Part shown: piece by piece, positions 53,186 to 61,555 of the stretch
Layout: every line of letters starts with the position of its first letter
Numbering within the stretch: position 1 is the first letter of the stretch
NCBI GenBank assembly: GCA_029573235.1
Contig: JAKQGX010000042.1
Span: 51,946-115,945 of the forward strand
DNA: 64,000 bases
Direction of reading: 5' to 3'
DNA from: Bacteroidota bacterium
GTDB lineage: Bacteria; Bacteroidota; Bacteroidia; Chitinophagales; Chitinophagaceae
Position numbers and translations under genes: made by a program
Notes under the pieces: generated by a model
Seen by the model: the letters and a program-made list of their open reading frames with translations, nothing else
What the model was told of the DNA's origin: nothing
Database searches by the model: none

Positions 53186-55618
53186 CTATGCGTCTTGCTT
53201 GTTTAATAAGAAATTTAATACTCCTTTTTTCTTCTTTTTCAAGGGCTCTTGTGTATAATAACCACCACCATATTGATAGCTGTAACTATTGCCATATCCA
53301 TACCCGTAGCCGTATTGTTTCAAGTACTCTACACCGTTAAATAAGATACCGGCATTTTTTACTTTATGATCGGCATACAAGGCATTCAAGAATTTGAGTT
53401 GTTCTTTTAAGGTGTAGGATTGGCGCACCACAAACATGTTTACATCCGAGAATTTGGAGAGCACCAATGCATCAGAAACCAATCCAATTGGAGCTGTATC
53501 TATTATCACAATGTCAAACATTTCAGACAGTTCTTCTATGAGTTGTTGTGTGGTAGGAAGGGTAAGCAACTCGCCCGGATTGGGAGGCACAGGGCCACAG
53601 TTGGCAACATATAAATTTTCATGTATGCCAGAGGGTTTGATGGTGCTGGCAATACCGCCAATACCGGCAAGATAGCCACTGATACCGCCATCTGTAGGTA
53701 GCCCCAAGTAATTGGAGAATTTCGGTTTACGTAAATCAAATTCCATGATGACTACTCGCTTGTTTGCCATCGTCATAGTCAACCCTAGGTTGAGCGAAAT
53801 AAATGTTTTTCCTTCGCCACTCATACTGGAAGTGATGAGGTACACCTTCTTATTTCCACCGGCAGATATAAACTCTAAGTTGGCACGGATAAGACGGAAC
53901 TGCTCGGCAACTGTGGTGCGAATATTGGGGCCTACCACAATATGCTTGTTATTACTAGACCCATCAGAACGAGATATGGCGCCAATAATAGGCATGGTAG
54001 TGATGGTTTCAATGTCGTTTTCGTTTACAATTTTATTGTTCAAAAGTTCTTTCCCAAAAATGATACTGATAGGAATCATCAATCCGAACGCTAGCATCAT
54101 GGCATAAATATTATTGCGAACCGGTTTTATGGGCTCATCTTTCACAAAGGGTGCTACCACTATTTTGGATTTGTTTGTTGTAGCGTATTGATTAATGTCG
54201 TTTTCAATGCCCCGTTGGTAGATATACAAATACATTTCTGTCAGCATGGGATATTCACGCTTTGACTCGGCCATGTCTATTTCTGTACTTGGGTAGGTTT
54301 GCATTAAGACCTCTGATTGGTCGATGTTTTTTACCGTATTTTGAAGACTGGCAGAAAGAGAGCCGGCAATACGATCGCAAGCATCGGCTATTTGCTTTCT
54401 TTGTGCATCGATATCTTCCCGCAGTTTTAGATATGAAGGATTGAGTGGCGCCGTATTTCGTTCTACGCTCCCTGCTTTTTGAATCAAAAGATTGTAGCCG
54501 GAAATGAGTGCTGTAAGGTACTCGTCCTTTACTACTACACCGGCAATGACTTCATCACGCGCTCCGGCGCCATATAGAATGTTTTGTTTTAACTCGGCAA
54601 TCGCTCTTTTTTGTAACGTTAGTTGTTCTGCTTGCTGCTCCAGCGATGTCTTCTGTGCCAATACTGTAGCGGCTTGCGCCTTAATGTCAACGATATTGTT
54701 TTTGAGTTTTATATCTGCTTCCAAAGAGTCTTTGCTTTTCAAATCATCCATGAAACGCATTTTGTAGCGCTCGATGATTTCGCGTGTACGCTCTGCAGAT
54801 AGGTTGAGGTTTTCAAGTTCCTTACTTCTGTAAAAGTAGATAAGGGTATTCATAACGTCCAAGCCACGTTTCTTCAAATTATCGGTGTATTTTAATTGCA
54901 GTACACTCGTCCTACCATCGCTTACTTCTACGGTAAGTTTGGCAATCGTAGCATCTGTAGAGTTACTAAAAGGAGTCAACTTGATGATAATAGGTGTATG
55001 GTTTTTCAGGTATTCCATATTAGCCTCTTTACGATTCGATTTTTGAATCATAAACCGTCCATAGGGTCGTGATATCCATTGGTTGAAGGAGAGATGCTGC
55101 GAAATCACTTCCTCTATTTCGAATTTCTCATCATTGACACCTTTAATTCGAAATTGAAAAGGAGTACTACCTAAGTATCCTGCAGAATCGAATACAATTT
55201 TAATTGGAGATGTTTCATACACTTCCTCATCATTTACTCTCCCTTCGGTAAAGTATTGAACGTTTAGGTCTAACGAATCAACAACTGTAGCTATTAAATC
55301 CTGGGATGTAAGGATGTAAATTTCATTAAACAAACTTGGGTCTGAGTTGCCATTAGTTGAGGAGCTAACACCGCTGGAAAACTTCGTAAGGATACTACTT
55401 GCAGCACTCACTTCTTTGGGCTCTATCATAATACGGCTGCTGATAGGATAAATGGGGGTTGTGTACCGCAAATAGAGAAAAGCTATCAGTAATGATACGA
55501 TAACAGACAAGACTATCCAATGCCAGTTAGTAAGCACAGAGCCTAATAACCTTCTGTAATCAATCGTATTGTTGATTTGTTTTATGATGTTGTTAGCGTT
55601 CGTTTGTCCGTTTTCCAT
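53186..55618 (-). CDS. Wzc-like polysaccharide co-polymerase with tyrosine autokinase
   Basis: 810 residues. Wzz-type domain with helix 1 (about 34-50), a long periplasmic coiled coil (about 270-440), and helix 2 (about 504-521). The cytoplasmic BY-kinase follows: Walker A SSMSGEGKTFISLN (597-610), A' VIMEFDLRKPKF and B IVIIDTAPIGLVSDAL (704-719). The C-terminus carries about ten Tyr in 25 residues (YGYGYGYGNSYSYQY) and a Lys run. Cycling phosphorylation of such a Tyr tail controls polymer length and export in Wzc systems. 28 bp downstream of the Wza-like gene and 22 bp before the ABC gene. Confidence 0.93.
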   Translation of the reverse strand: MENGQTNANNIIKQINNTIDYRRLLGSVLTNWHWIVLSVIVSLLIAFLYLRYTTPIYPISSRIMIEPKEVSAASSILTKFSSGVSSSTNGNSDPSLFNEIYILTSQDLIATVVDSLDLNVQYFTEGRVNDEEVYETSPIKIVFDSAGYLGSTPFQFRIKGVNDEKFEIEEVISQHLSFNQWISRPYGRFMIQKSNRKEANMEYLKNHTPIIIKLTPFSNSTDATIAKLTVEVSDGRTSVLQLKYTDNLKKRGLDVMNTLIYFYRSKELENLNLSAERTREIIERYKMRFMDDLKSKDSLEADIKLKNNIVDIKAQAATVLAQKTSLEQQAEQLTLQKRAIAELKQNILYGAGARDEVIAGVVVKDEYLTALISGYNLLIQKAGSVERNTAPLNPSYLKLREDIDAQRKQIADACDRIAGSLSASLQNTVKNIDQSEVLMQTYPSTEIDMAESKREYPMLTEMYLYIYQRGIENDINQYATTNKSKIVVAPFVKDEPIKPVRNNIYAMMLAFGLMIPISIIFGKELLNNKIVNENDIETITTMPIIGAISRSDGSSNNKHIVVGPNIRTTVAEQFRLIRANLEFISAGGNKKVYLITSSMSGEGKTFISLNLGLTMTMANKRVVIMEFDLRKPKFSNYLGLPTDGGISGYLAGIGGIASTIKPSGIHENLYVANCGPVPPNPGELLTLPTTQQLIEELSEMFDIVIIDTAPIGLVSDALVLSKFSDVNMFVVRQSYTLKEQLKFLNALYADHKVKNAGILFNGVEYLKQYGYGYGYGNSYSYQYGGGYYTQEPLKKKKKGVLNFLLNKQDA

Positions 55619-55646
55619 CTATATTATTTATGTTTATACGGTACAG

Positions 55647-56462
55647 CTATTTTTTTATATTAGCAATCTGTACAATGCCATATACAGAGAGTACTGTAGA
55701 TATTAACGTGGTTATTGCCGGTAGGTATAATCTAAAAAAATCATTGCCTTCTTGCTTACGAATTCGGGTAGGCTCTACATAAACAATATCATTTTGCTTG
55801 AGGTAGAAATAAGGGCTGTTAAAGACCTCACGACTGTTTAAGTTGAGGTGTACAAACTCTCTATGTCCTTCTATTTCTCTTATGACCATTACATTGTCTT
55901 TTTTGCCACTAATAGGTACATCGCCAGCAGCAGCTATGGCATCAAGGATGGTGATGCGATGATTGGGAGCTACAATAGTGCCGGGTCGAGTTACTTCCCC
56001 CAATACTGTTACTTTATAGTTTATAATGTTAACTTCTGCCACGGGGTCTTTTACATACTCCTTCAACCTTACGGTGAGTGCATCTTTTATTTGTCGAATG
56101 TTGTATCCACCAACTTTTATTTTCCCCAATACTGGGTAGTCAATATAACCTTCTTTATCTACCAAATAACCCTTGCTGACAGAGGTGGTCATTCCGGCAA
56201 CAGGTGGCGTGATGCTATACGGAGTGCCTCCGTCATTAAACACATTGGAGGGAGATTGGTCGATGATGCTGCTAATAGTAGAAATGTGAATGCTAAGGAT
56301 GTCATTCGGCTGCACAATTGCCTCATGCACTTTGTTCATTTGTTGCACCAATACACGCGGATTGGTGGGTGTGTTTTCTGCAAAATACACTGTATTCCGA
56401 GTGCTGGAGCAAGCAGTCATCAATAGTGTTATTGCCCCTAATAGGACACTGATTCCACGCAT
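55647..56462 (-). CDS. Wza-like polysaccharide export lipoprotein
   Basis: 271 residues. Lipoprotein signal (LLGAITLLMTACSSTR, Cys about 18), a poly_export domain (IVQPNDILSIHISTISSII, GYIDYPVLGKIKVGGYNIRQ) and a SLBB-like domain (VTVLGEVTRPGTIVAPNHRI). A final hydrophobic helix (YLPAITTLISTVLSVYGIVQ) could cross the outer membrane. It forms the export channel with the Wzc-like protein. First gene of the minus-strand exopolysaccharide run wza-wzc-ABC-GT; the promoter was not located. Confidence 0.9.
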   Translation of the reverse strand: MRGISVLLGAITLLMTACSSTRNTVYFAENTPTNPRVLVQQMNKVHEAIVQPNDILSIHISTISSIIDQSPSNVFNDGGTPYSITPPVAGMTTSVSKGYLVDKEGYIDYPVLGKIKVGGYNIRQIKDALTVRLKEYVKDPVAEVNIINYKVTVLGEVTRPGTIVAPNHRITILDAIAAAGDVPISGKKDNVMVIREIEGHREFVHLNLNSREVFNSPYFYLKQNDIVYVEPTRIRKQEGNDFFRLYLPAITTLISTVLSVYGIVQIANIKK

Positions 56463-56886
56463 GTAGTTGTTGTTTAAGTTGGTTAGTATGGGCGCTTTTT
56501 TGATTGCTGCTTATTTATTTTATCCACATTTTTTATTCTGTCGTTCAAAGCCGTCTAATAATAAAAGCACTGCAAAATAAGAATGAAATAATAAAAAAAC
56601 TAATTTTCCACATTGTTGCTAACTGTTTTCAACCGTTTATCAACAATTTATCAACATTGATGCTTGGTACTATGTTTGTAAAATTCGGTATTGTAACAAG
56701 TAATTGTTATTAAGCGTTTGTTATTGTGCAGGGTAGCTCGTTATCGAGGGGGTTATCGGGGTGTAAAGATTGTTTTATCAAATACCGCTGTTATGTAGTT
56801 TGTTGAAAAGGGTTGTATGAATAGAGGGATTATTTGGGCGAAAAATTAGTTCTGCTAATCTTTGTGTTTACGTTACTATTGCAATC
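56463..56886. other. AT-rich gap with DnaA-box cluster, candidate oriC
   Basis: Between divergent genes. All in one orientation: TTATCCACA (56520-56528), TTTTCCACA (56604-56612), TTATCAACA (56637-56645 and 56648-56656), plus a near match TTTTCAACC (about 56625-56633). The first two fit TTWTNCACA fully. Between and around them the DNA is nearly pure A/T (AATAATAAAA, AAATAATAAAAAAAC), suitable for unwinding. The remaining 230 bp before the next gene holds a small palindrome CTCGTTATCGAG and no gene. Confidence 0.5.
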
Positions 56887-57909
56887 ATGTTTCTAAGACG
56901 GATGTCTATCAAGTCAATACTATTGTTATTTGTCTTTTTCTCAATTATTACCAACACAAGTATGGCACAACAACCAACTACACCTGTAGACATCAACAAT
57001 ACTTTGCTATGTGATCCCGATAGTGGCATTTGTGAACTGCCCACTAGAGACGCCACGGTGTCTTCCAAAATGATTTTGGAAAGCTCGAAGACGAGCAAAC
57101 CTATTAAGTTGCTCTATTTCACCGACCCTATTTGCTCTTCTTGTTGGGGTATAGAACCGCAATTGAGAAAATTAAAACTGGAATATGGAAACAGTATTGA
57201 AATAGAATATCGAATGGGTGGTTTGCTGCCTGATTGGAGCTATAACAGCGGAGGCATCAGTAAGCCTTCCGATGTTGCTCATCATTGGGATGAGGTGAGT
57301 GTGTATTACGACATGCCTATTGATGGGTCGGTATGGCTCGAAGATCCGCTGCATTCATCCTATCCACCTTCGATAGCCTTCAAAGCCGCTCAAATGCAAA
57401 GCAATGAAAAAGCAATTTTGTTTTTAAGAGCCATAAGAGAAATGGTCTTTTTGCAAAAAAAGAATATTACCAAGTGGGAGCATTTAGAGGATGCAGCACG
57501 GCAGTCGGCGTTATCGATTTCTTCATTCAAAGAAGCGTATGAAGGCACTGCGAAAGCACTATTTGAGGCAGACCTACTCCTGTCGAAAGAAAAGGGTATT
57601 CGAGGTTTTCCGACAATAATAGTTATGGATACCAACGGACGCCAAGAATGGGTATATGGCTCGAAGTCCTATAGTGTTTACGAAAATGCTATTATAAAAC
57701 TGTATCCAACTATTGCTAAGCAATCATACAACAAAGAGCCGATTACCCTTTTCGACCATTATGCTTCGCTTACTGCCAAAGAGTTCTCGGTACTATCCGG
57801 CATTCCAAGAAATGAGTGCGAAACGGTATTAGATAGTTTGGTAAAAGCAAATATGGTAGAGGTGCTACCAACCCCAAACGGAAACCTATGGTATAAAAAA
57901 AGAAATTAG
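56887..57909 (+). CDS. DsbA-family thioredoxin-like protein (SpxH/YjbH-like) with C-terminal helix-turn-helix-like domain
   Basis: 340 residues. The thioredoxin fold starts at LLYFTDPICSSCWGIEPQL with a CxxC pair (C83/C86), then the helical insertion typical of DsbA/FrnE proteins and the cis-Pro loop RGFPTIIV. The C-terminal ~55 residues (LTAKEFSVLSGIPRNECETV) look like a small winged-helix unit. Homologues I recall are cytoplasmic and begin near NTLLCDPDSGICELP. Here an extra 25 residues form a good signal peptide (ILLLFVFFSIITNTSMAQQ), so the protein may be periplasmic, or the true start may be the ATG at 56962. Which holds cannot be told from sequence. Confidence 0.78.
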   Translation: MFLRRMSIKSILLLFVFFSIITNTSMAQQPTTPVDINNTLLCDPDSGICELPTRDATVSSKMILESSKTSKPIKLLYFTDPICSSCWGIEPQLRKLKLEYGNSIEIEYRMGGLLPDWSYNSGGISKPSDVAHHWDEVSVYYDMPIDGSVWLEDPLHSSYPPSIAFKAAQMQSNEKAILFLRAIREMVFLQKKNITKWEHLEDAARQSALSISSFKEAYEGTAKALFEADLLLSKEKGIRGFPTIIVMDTNGRQEWVYGSKSYSVYENAIIKLYPTIAKQSYNKEPITLFDHYASLTAKEFSVLSGIPRNECETVLDSLVKANMVEVLPTPNGNLWYKKRN

Positions 57910-57931
57910 AATAAACAGAATAGGTTAAGAT

Positions 57932-58342
57932 TTACCCGAAATACTCTACATAAATTCTAGGTGTTTCGTATAATTTTATGGCGTGCAATTGAGCTCCATG
58001 CTGCTCGATATGCGGTTGTAGCTCCTTCCAAATAGCAATAGCAAAATTTTCTGCACTGGTGAAATTATCTTTTAAGAAATCCACTTCGAGATTCAGGTTT
58101 CGGTGATCCACTTTGTCTATGATGGTTTCCTGCACAATCTTTCCGAGAGCTTTGGCATTAAAAATATATCCGGTATCCGGACTCGGTTCTCCTTTTACGG
58201 TTACGTGCAATTCGTAGTTGTGTCCGTGCCAATTAGGGTTAGAACATTTACCAAAAACAGAAAAGTTTTTTTCATCATCCCAGTTTTTATTGAATAATCG
58301 ATGCGCCGCATTAAAATGTTCTACACGAGTAAGGTATACCAT
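57932..58342 (-). CDS. queD: 6-carboxytetrahydropterin synthase-like (QueD/PTPS family)
   Basis: 136 residues. Zinc-binding His residues appear in HFNAAHRLF (H14) and NWHGHNYEL (H39, H41), and the catalytic Cys is in FGKCSNPN (C33). Later VDHRNLN and YETPRIYVEY complete the PTPS fold. QueD makes 6-carboxytetrahydropterin for queuosine; related 6-pyruvoyl-tetrahydropterin synthases are an alternative. No other que genes are near. Convergent with the DsbA-like gene. Confidence 0.85.
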   Translation of the reverse strand: MVYLTRVEHFNAAHRLFNKNWDDEKNFSVFGKCSNPNWHGHNYELHVTVKGEPSPDTGYIFNAKALGKIVQETIIDKVDHRNLNLEVDFLKDNFTSAENFAIAIWKELQPHIEQHGAQLHAIKLYETPRIYVEYFG

Positions 58343-58401
58343 GCCTATTTAATTATTTTGCAAAAGTACCATTACAAAAGGTTATTAAAAAAGACATCGA
58401 G

Positions 58402-59070
58402 ATGAAAATACTACTCGTAGCAGCTACTTCGGCGGAGATAGCCCCCTTTCTAGATTTTTTGAATAGTCGTCATCAGATTCTTGCCACGAACCATTACCTC
58501 ACGCCACACCACGATATTGAGATTGTTATCACCGGAGTTGGGATGGTAGCTACTACATTTCAGTTGACAAAAAAATTGGCTCAGCACCATTACGATTGGG
58601 TCATACAAGCCGGCATTGCCGGAAGCTATGATAAGCAACTAGCCTTAGGAGCGCTATGTTGGGTACAGTCAGATAGGATGGGCGATTTGGGAGCAGAAGA
58701 CCATTACCGCTTTTTGGATATTTTCGACTTAGCATTGCAACACCCCAACGAAACACCTTACATGGATGGGTGCTTGTGGAATCCTTTATTAGAGCTCCCT
58801 TTTGGGCTTACTGCTATAAAAACCACTGCACTAACCGTGAACACTACATCCGGAAGCGAAACCACTATTGCTACTCGTAGTAATAAATACCGTGCCCAGC
58901 TAGAAAGCATGGAGGGTGCGGCGTTACATTGGGTTTGCCTGCAATATGGAGTGCCATTTTTACAACTTCGCAGTATTTCCAATTATGTGGAGCCTCGAGA
59001 CAAAGACAAGTGGGATATACCGAAGGCAATTGAAGCACTAAATCAAAGTTTAAAGTCAGCATTGGGGTAA
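58402..59070 (+). CDS. mqnB: Futalosine hydrolase MqnB
   Basis: 222 residues of the purine nucleoside phosphorylase/MTA-SAH nucleosidase fold. ILLVAATSAEIAPFLDFL at the start, VITGVGMVATTFQL, IQAGIAGSYD, then the catalytic block QLESMEGAALHWVC and LRSISNYVEPRDKDKWDI, which is specific to futalosine hydrolase. It removes hypoxanthine from futalosine in the alternative menaquinone pathway. The -7/initiation region of rpsF lies 35 bp after its stop. Confidence 0.9.
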   Translation: MKILLVAATSAEIAPFLDFLNSRHQILATNHYLTPHHDIEIVITGVGMVATTFQLTKKLAQHHYDWVIQAGIAGSYDKQLALGALCWVQSDRMGDLGAEDHYRFLDIFDLALQHPNETPYMDGCLWNPLLELPFGLTAIKTTALTVNTTSGSETTIATRSNKYRAQLESMEGAALHWVCLQYGVPFLQLRSISNYVEPRDKDKWDIPKAIEALNQSLKSALG

Positions 59071-59104
59071 AAGAAAAAAATAGAATGTTCGAATATTAAA
59101 TATT

Positions 59105-59127
59105 TACCTTACTTTTGCCGTCCCAAA
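59105..59127 (+). promoter_or_regulatory. Promoter of the rpsF-rpsR-rplI operon
   Basis: TACTTTTG at 59110-59117 is a full TAnnTTTG box, within a 23-bp block that matches the rpmI promoter at 20 positions, including the downstream GCCRTCCCAAA. Confidence 0.75.
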
Positions 59128-59132
59128 AACAA

Positions 59133-59190
59133 TCCGGCTACTGCTGTCATGGGTAATACTATGTCAAAAGTATCCAGCGTTGCTGCCGGA
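59133..59190 (+). promoter_or_regulatory. Structured rpsF leader, possible S6:S18 regulatory motif
   Basis: Outer stem TCCGGC / GCCGGA (59133-59138 / 59185-59190) with an inner hairpin ATACT / AGTAT. CCG appears in both outer strands. rpsF leaders in several phyla carry a CCG-containing hairpin bound by the S6:S18 complex for feedback control. The match is by position and general shape only. Confidence 0.4.
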
Positions 59191-59230
59191 GAGTGAGGAA
59201 AAAATTATTTGTTAAACAATTTAAAGAATT

Positions 59231-59620
59231 ATGGCAACAAAAAAAGATCTTCAAAGTTATGAGATCATGACCATCTTCACGCCGATATTGGCTGAAGAAG
59301 AGTTTAAAAATGCTCAGAAAAAAATCACCGATTTCATTGTAGATAATGGCGGTGAAATCGTCCACTCCAACCCTTGGGGGCTTCGCTCATTAGCTTACCC
59401 TATTCAGAAAAAAACTACTGGTATGTATTGGGTAGCAGAATACAGTGCTCCGGCAGATGTAAATGCTAAATTGGAAATTCAAATGAACCGTGATGAAAAT
59501 ATCATGCGTCACATGATTACCCGTTTAGACAAATATGCTGTAGAATACAATTCTAAAAAACGTAACAAAGGCGGTGAAAACTCTACAAAAAGTGAAAGCA
59601 CTGCTGTAGAAGCGAATTAA
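59231..59620 (+). CDS. rpsF: Ribosomal protein S6 (bS6)
   Basis: 129 residues. S6 core with [40 protein letters not shown] and [12 protein letters not shown], then a charged tail ([20 protein letters not shown]). S6 pairs with S18 on the platform of the small subunit. First gene of rpsF-rpsR-rplI; its leader is about 100 nt and structured. Confidence 0.96.
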   Translation: MATKKDLQSYEIMTIFTPILAEEEFKNAQKKITDFIVDNGGEIVHSNPWGLRSLAYPIQKKTTGMYWVAEYSAPADVNAKLEIQMNRDENIMRHMITRLDKYAVEYNSKKRNKGGENSTKSESTAVEAN

Positions 59621-59643
59621 TAACCACTAAAAACCAGGAAACA

Positions 59644-59910
59644 ATGGCTAAGCAAAACGATATAAAATTTCTTACTTCCACTAAAGTAGAAAGACAACCC
59701 AAAAAATATTGCCGTTTCAAGAAAATGGGCATCAAATACATCGATTATAAAGATGCAGAATTCTTGAAAAAATTTGTAAATGAACAAGGTAAAATGTTGC
59801 CCCGTCGTATTACCGGTAACAGCTTAAAATATCAACGCAAAGTGGCGCATGCTATTAAGAAAGCTCGTCAAATGGCTTTGATGCCTTATGTAACCGATTT
59901 ATTAAAATAA
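59644..59910 (+). CDS. rpsR: Ribosomal protein S18 (bS18)
   Basis: 88 residues with the S18 hallmark: [19 protein letters not shown], then [20 protein letters not shown] and [14 protein letters not shown]. It binds S6 and 16S rRNA. It sits 23 bp after rpsF and 35 bp before rplI in the usual order. One Cys is present, not a zinc-binding set. Confidence 0.97.
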   Translation: MAKQNDIKFLTSTKVERQPKKYCRFKKMGIKYIDYKDAEFLKKFVNEQGKMLPRRITGNSLKYQRKVAHAIKKARQMALMPYVTDLLK

Positions 59911-59945
59911 AAAGAACGCTTGTTCACTTTCAAAAACATTAAACA

Positions 59946-60392
59946 ATGCAAGTAATATTAATAAAAGACGTTGATAACTTAGGCGCTGCTAATGAATTAG
60001 TAGAAGTGCGCCCGGGATATGCCCGCAACTACCTGATTCCTCAAAAATTCGCTTTAGAAGCTAGCGAATCGAACCGTAAGGTAATGGAAGAACGTCAAAA
60101 ACAATTGAAAAAACGCGAAGAGAAATTGATGTCGGAAATTAATAAAGTACGTGAAGTGCTTGCTGTTGGGCCGGTAAAAGTAGGCGCTAAAACAGGTACG
60201 AGCGGAAAGATTTTCGGTTCGGTAACGGCTATTCAAATAGCGCGTGCTATACGTGAACAAAAAGGATACGAAATTGACCGTCGCCGCATCTCTATTATCG
60301 ATGAGGTAAAAGAAGTGGGTACGTATAAAGCTCAAATTGACTTCGGTAAAGACAATCTGGTAGAAATGCAATTTGAAGTAGTAGGTGAATAA
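59946..60392 (+). CDS. rplI: Ribosomal protein L9 (bL9)
   Basis: 148 residues: MQVILIKDVDNLGAANELVE and RPGYARNYLIPQKFALEA form the N-terminal domain; a long helix rich in Lys and Glu (KQLKKREEKLMSEINKVRE) links to the C-terminal domain (GKIFGSVTAIQIARAI). L9 binds 23S rRNA near the L1 stalk. Last gene of the operon, followed by a strong terminator. Confidence 0.97.
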   Translation: MQVILIKDVDNLGAANELVEVRPGYARNYLIPQKFALEASESNRKVMEERQKQLKKREEKLMSEINKVREVLAVGPVKVGAKTGTSGKIFGSVTAIQIARAIREQKGYEIDRRRISIIDEVKEVGTYKAQIDFGKDNLVEMQFEVVGE

Positions 60393-60415
60393 TAACACTT
60401 ACCAACCTTTTTTAA

Positions 60416-60450
60416 AACGGCGGCACAATAAGAATTGTCGCCGTTTTTTT
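60416..60450 (+). terminator. Rho-independent terminator after rplI
   Basis: AACGGCG pairs with CGCCGTT and, after a 2-nt bulge, ACAAT with ATTGT, capped by a 4-nt loop and followed by a run of eight to nine T. Confidence 0.9.
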
Positions 60451-60548
60451 GTATCGCTATTTTATCGCCTTACCGCACCATCATTATTACGATAGTGAAG
60501 CATACTTGATGGGTACGTCTAAAAGATTTTTTCAAGGAATATTTGTCT

Positions 60549-60556
60549 TACCTTTG
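60549..60556 (+). promoter_or_regulatory. -7 box of the araC-like gene
   Basis: TACCTTTG, full TAnnTTTG match, with GCCCTGTG directly after. It lies inside the track ORF, and the next possible start (GTG 60561) is only 5 nt downstream. Confidence 0.55.
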
Positions 60557-60560
60557 CCCT

Positions 60561-61421
60561 GTGCAGGATACACGACTATTACAGAAAAGTGAAGCCACGT
60601 CGTTGGATAAATTATTGGGCGAAACACCCACTATTATCAGCCATGAGTCCTTGCACATCAACCCATTTATCCAAGCAGACTTACTAACCATTAGTTTAAC
60701 CAATCCAGATTGTATCGGTGAAGATGGAGGGCGTCTTTTTGTTTACCCTATAGCAGATGGTGAATATTGCTTACATCTTTTGATATTACCAACGGAGCAA
60801 AGTACCGACGAACCGGAGGTTTGCTGGCTAAAGTTTGCCCCCGAGTTTTTTCAACTTTTCGGCAATGAGACGTTGTTGGCACATGCTCCCTTTCGCTTTG
60901 ATAAAACTATCGAACAACAGTTTTCAGTTTCAGGCCCTATAAAACTGCTCGTAGAACAATTGAAAACTGCTCCAGCTTGTAATGCCTTATTGCAAAGCAT
61001 GGCACTCACAGAAATAGCACTACAAATCCTACGAAGGGTTATTGAAAGTATCACGTTGCCCTTCACTACTTGCACCGTTCCGGCATGTCGGTTTTTAACT
61101 AACGAAACAGAGAGGGAAAAAATATTTGATGCCAGAGCCATTATCGACAGTACTATTGAGCAACCCTTGACCATCAAAGAACTTTCAAGAAAAGTAGCCA
61201 TCAACGAATGTTATTTAAAAAAAGGATTTAAAACCCTTTTTGGAAAAACAATAAACGAATACCAACAAAGCTTGCGTATCAACAAAGCAAAAGAGTTGTT
61301 ACAATTAAAAGGACAAACCGTCTCTGAAGTGGCTAGTACATTAGGGTATAGCAGTATCTCTCACTTTTCTACAGCATTTAAGAAAGCAACCGGATTGAAA
61401 CCCTGTGAGCTATTGGGGTAA
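60561..61421 (+). CDS. AraC-family transcriptional regulator
   Basis: 286 residues from a GTG at 60561. The C-terminal ~100 residues hold two helix-turn-helix units: LTIKELSRKVAINECYLKKG and VSEVASTLGYSSISHFSTAF, closing with KKATGLKPCELL. The N-terminal ~180 residues resemble the cupin-like or unclassified sensor part of Bacteroidota AraC regulators; the ligand is unknown. The track start TTG at 60543 precedes the -7 box and is rejected. With GTG at 60561 the mRNA would be almost leaderless; a TTG further in (60601 region) is another possibility. Confidence 0.85.
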   Translation: MQDTRLLQKSEATSLDKLLGETPTIISHESLHINPFIQADLLTISLTNPDCIGEDGGRLFVYPIADGEYCLHLLILPTEQSTDEPEVCWLKFAPEFFQLFGNETLLAHAPFRFDKTIEQQFSVSGPIKLLVEQLKTAPACNALLQSMALTEIALQILRRVIESITLPFTTCTVPACRFLTNETEREKIFDARAIIDSTIEQPLTIKELSRKVAINECYLKKGFKTLFGKTINEYQQSLRINKAKELLQLKGQTVSEVASTLGYSSISHFSTAFKKATGLKPCELLG

Positions 61422-61555
61422 ATTTTTTATAGTTTCTTTGTACGGATAGAAGGTAAATGAGTGTCTATGGTCTAAAGAAATAAGGAGAGATAACAGTACA
61501 CCTTTCCCTTTTATTCCTCTCACATTGCTCCGACACAAAAACCCTATTTCTCCTC

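Noticed and set aside
53250-53330. Tandem repeat in the Wzc-like gene
   Set aside because: It simply encodes the Tyr/Gly tail of the BY-kinase, not a separate repeat element.
55848-56426. 192-residue plus-strand ORF opposite the Wza-like gene
   Set aside because: Antisense shadow; composition rich in Tyr, Cys, Ser and Ile with no domain.
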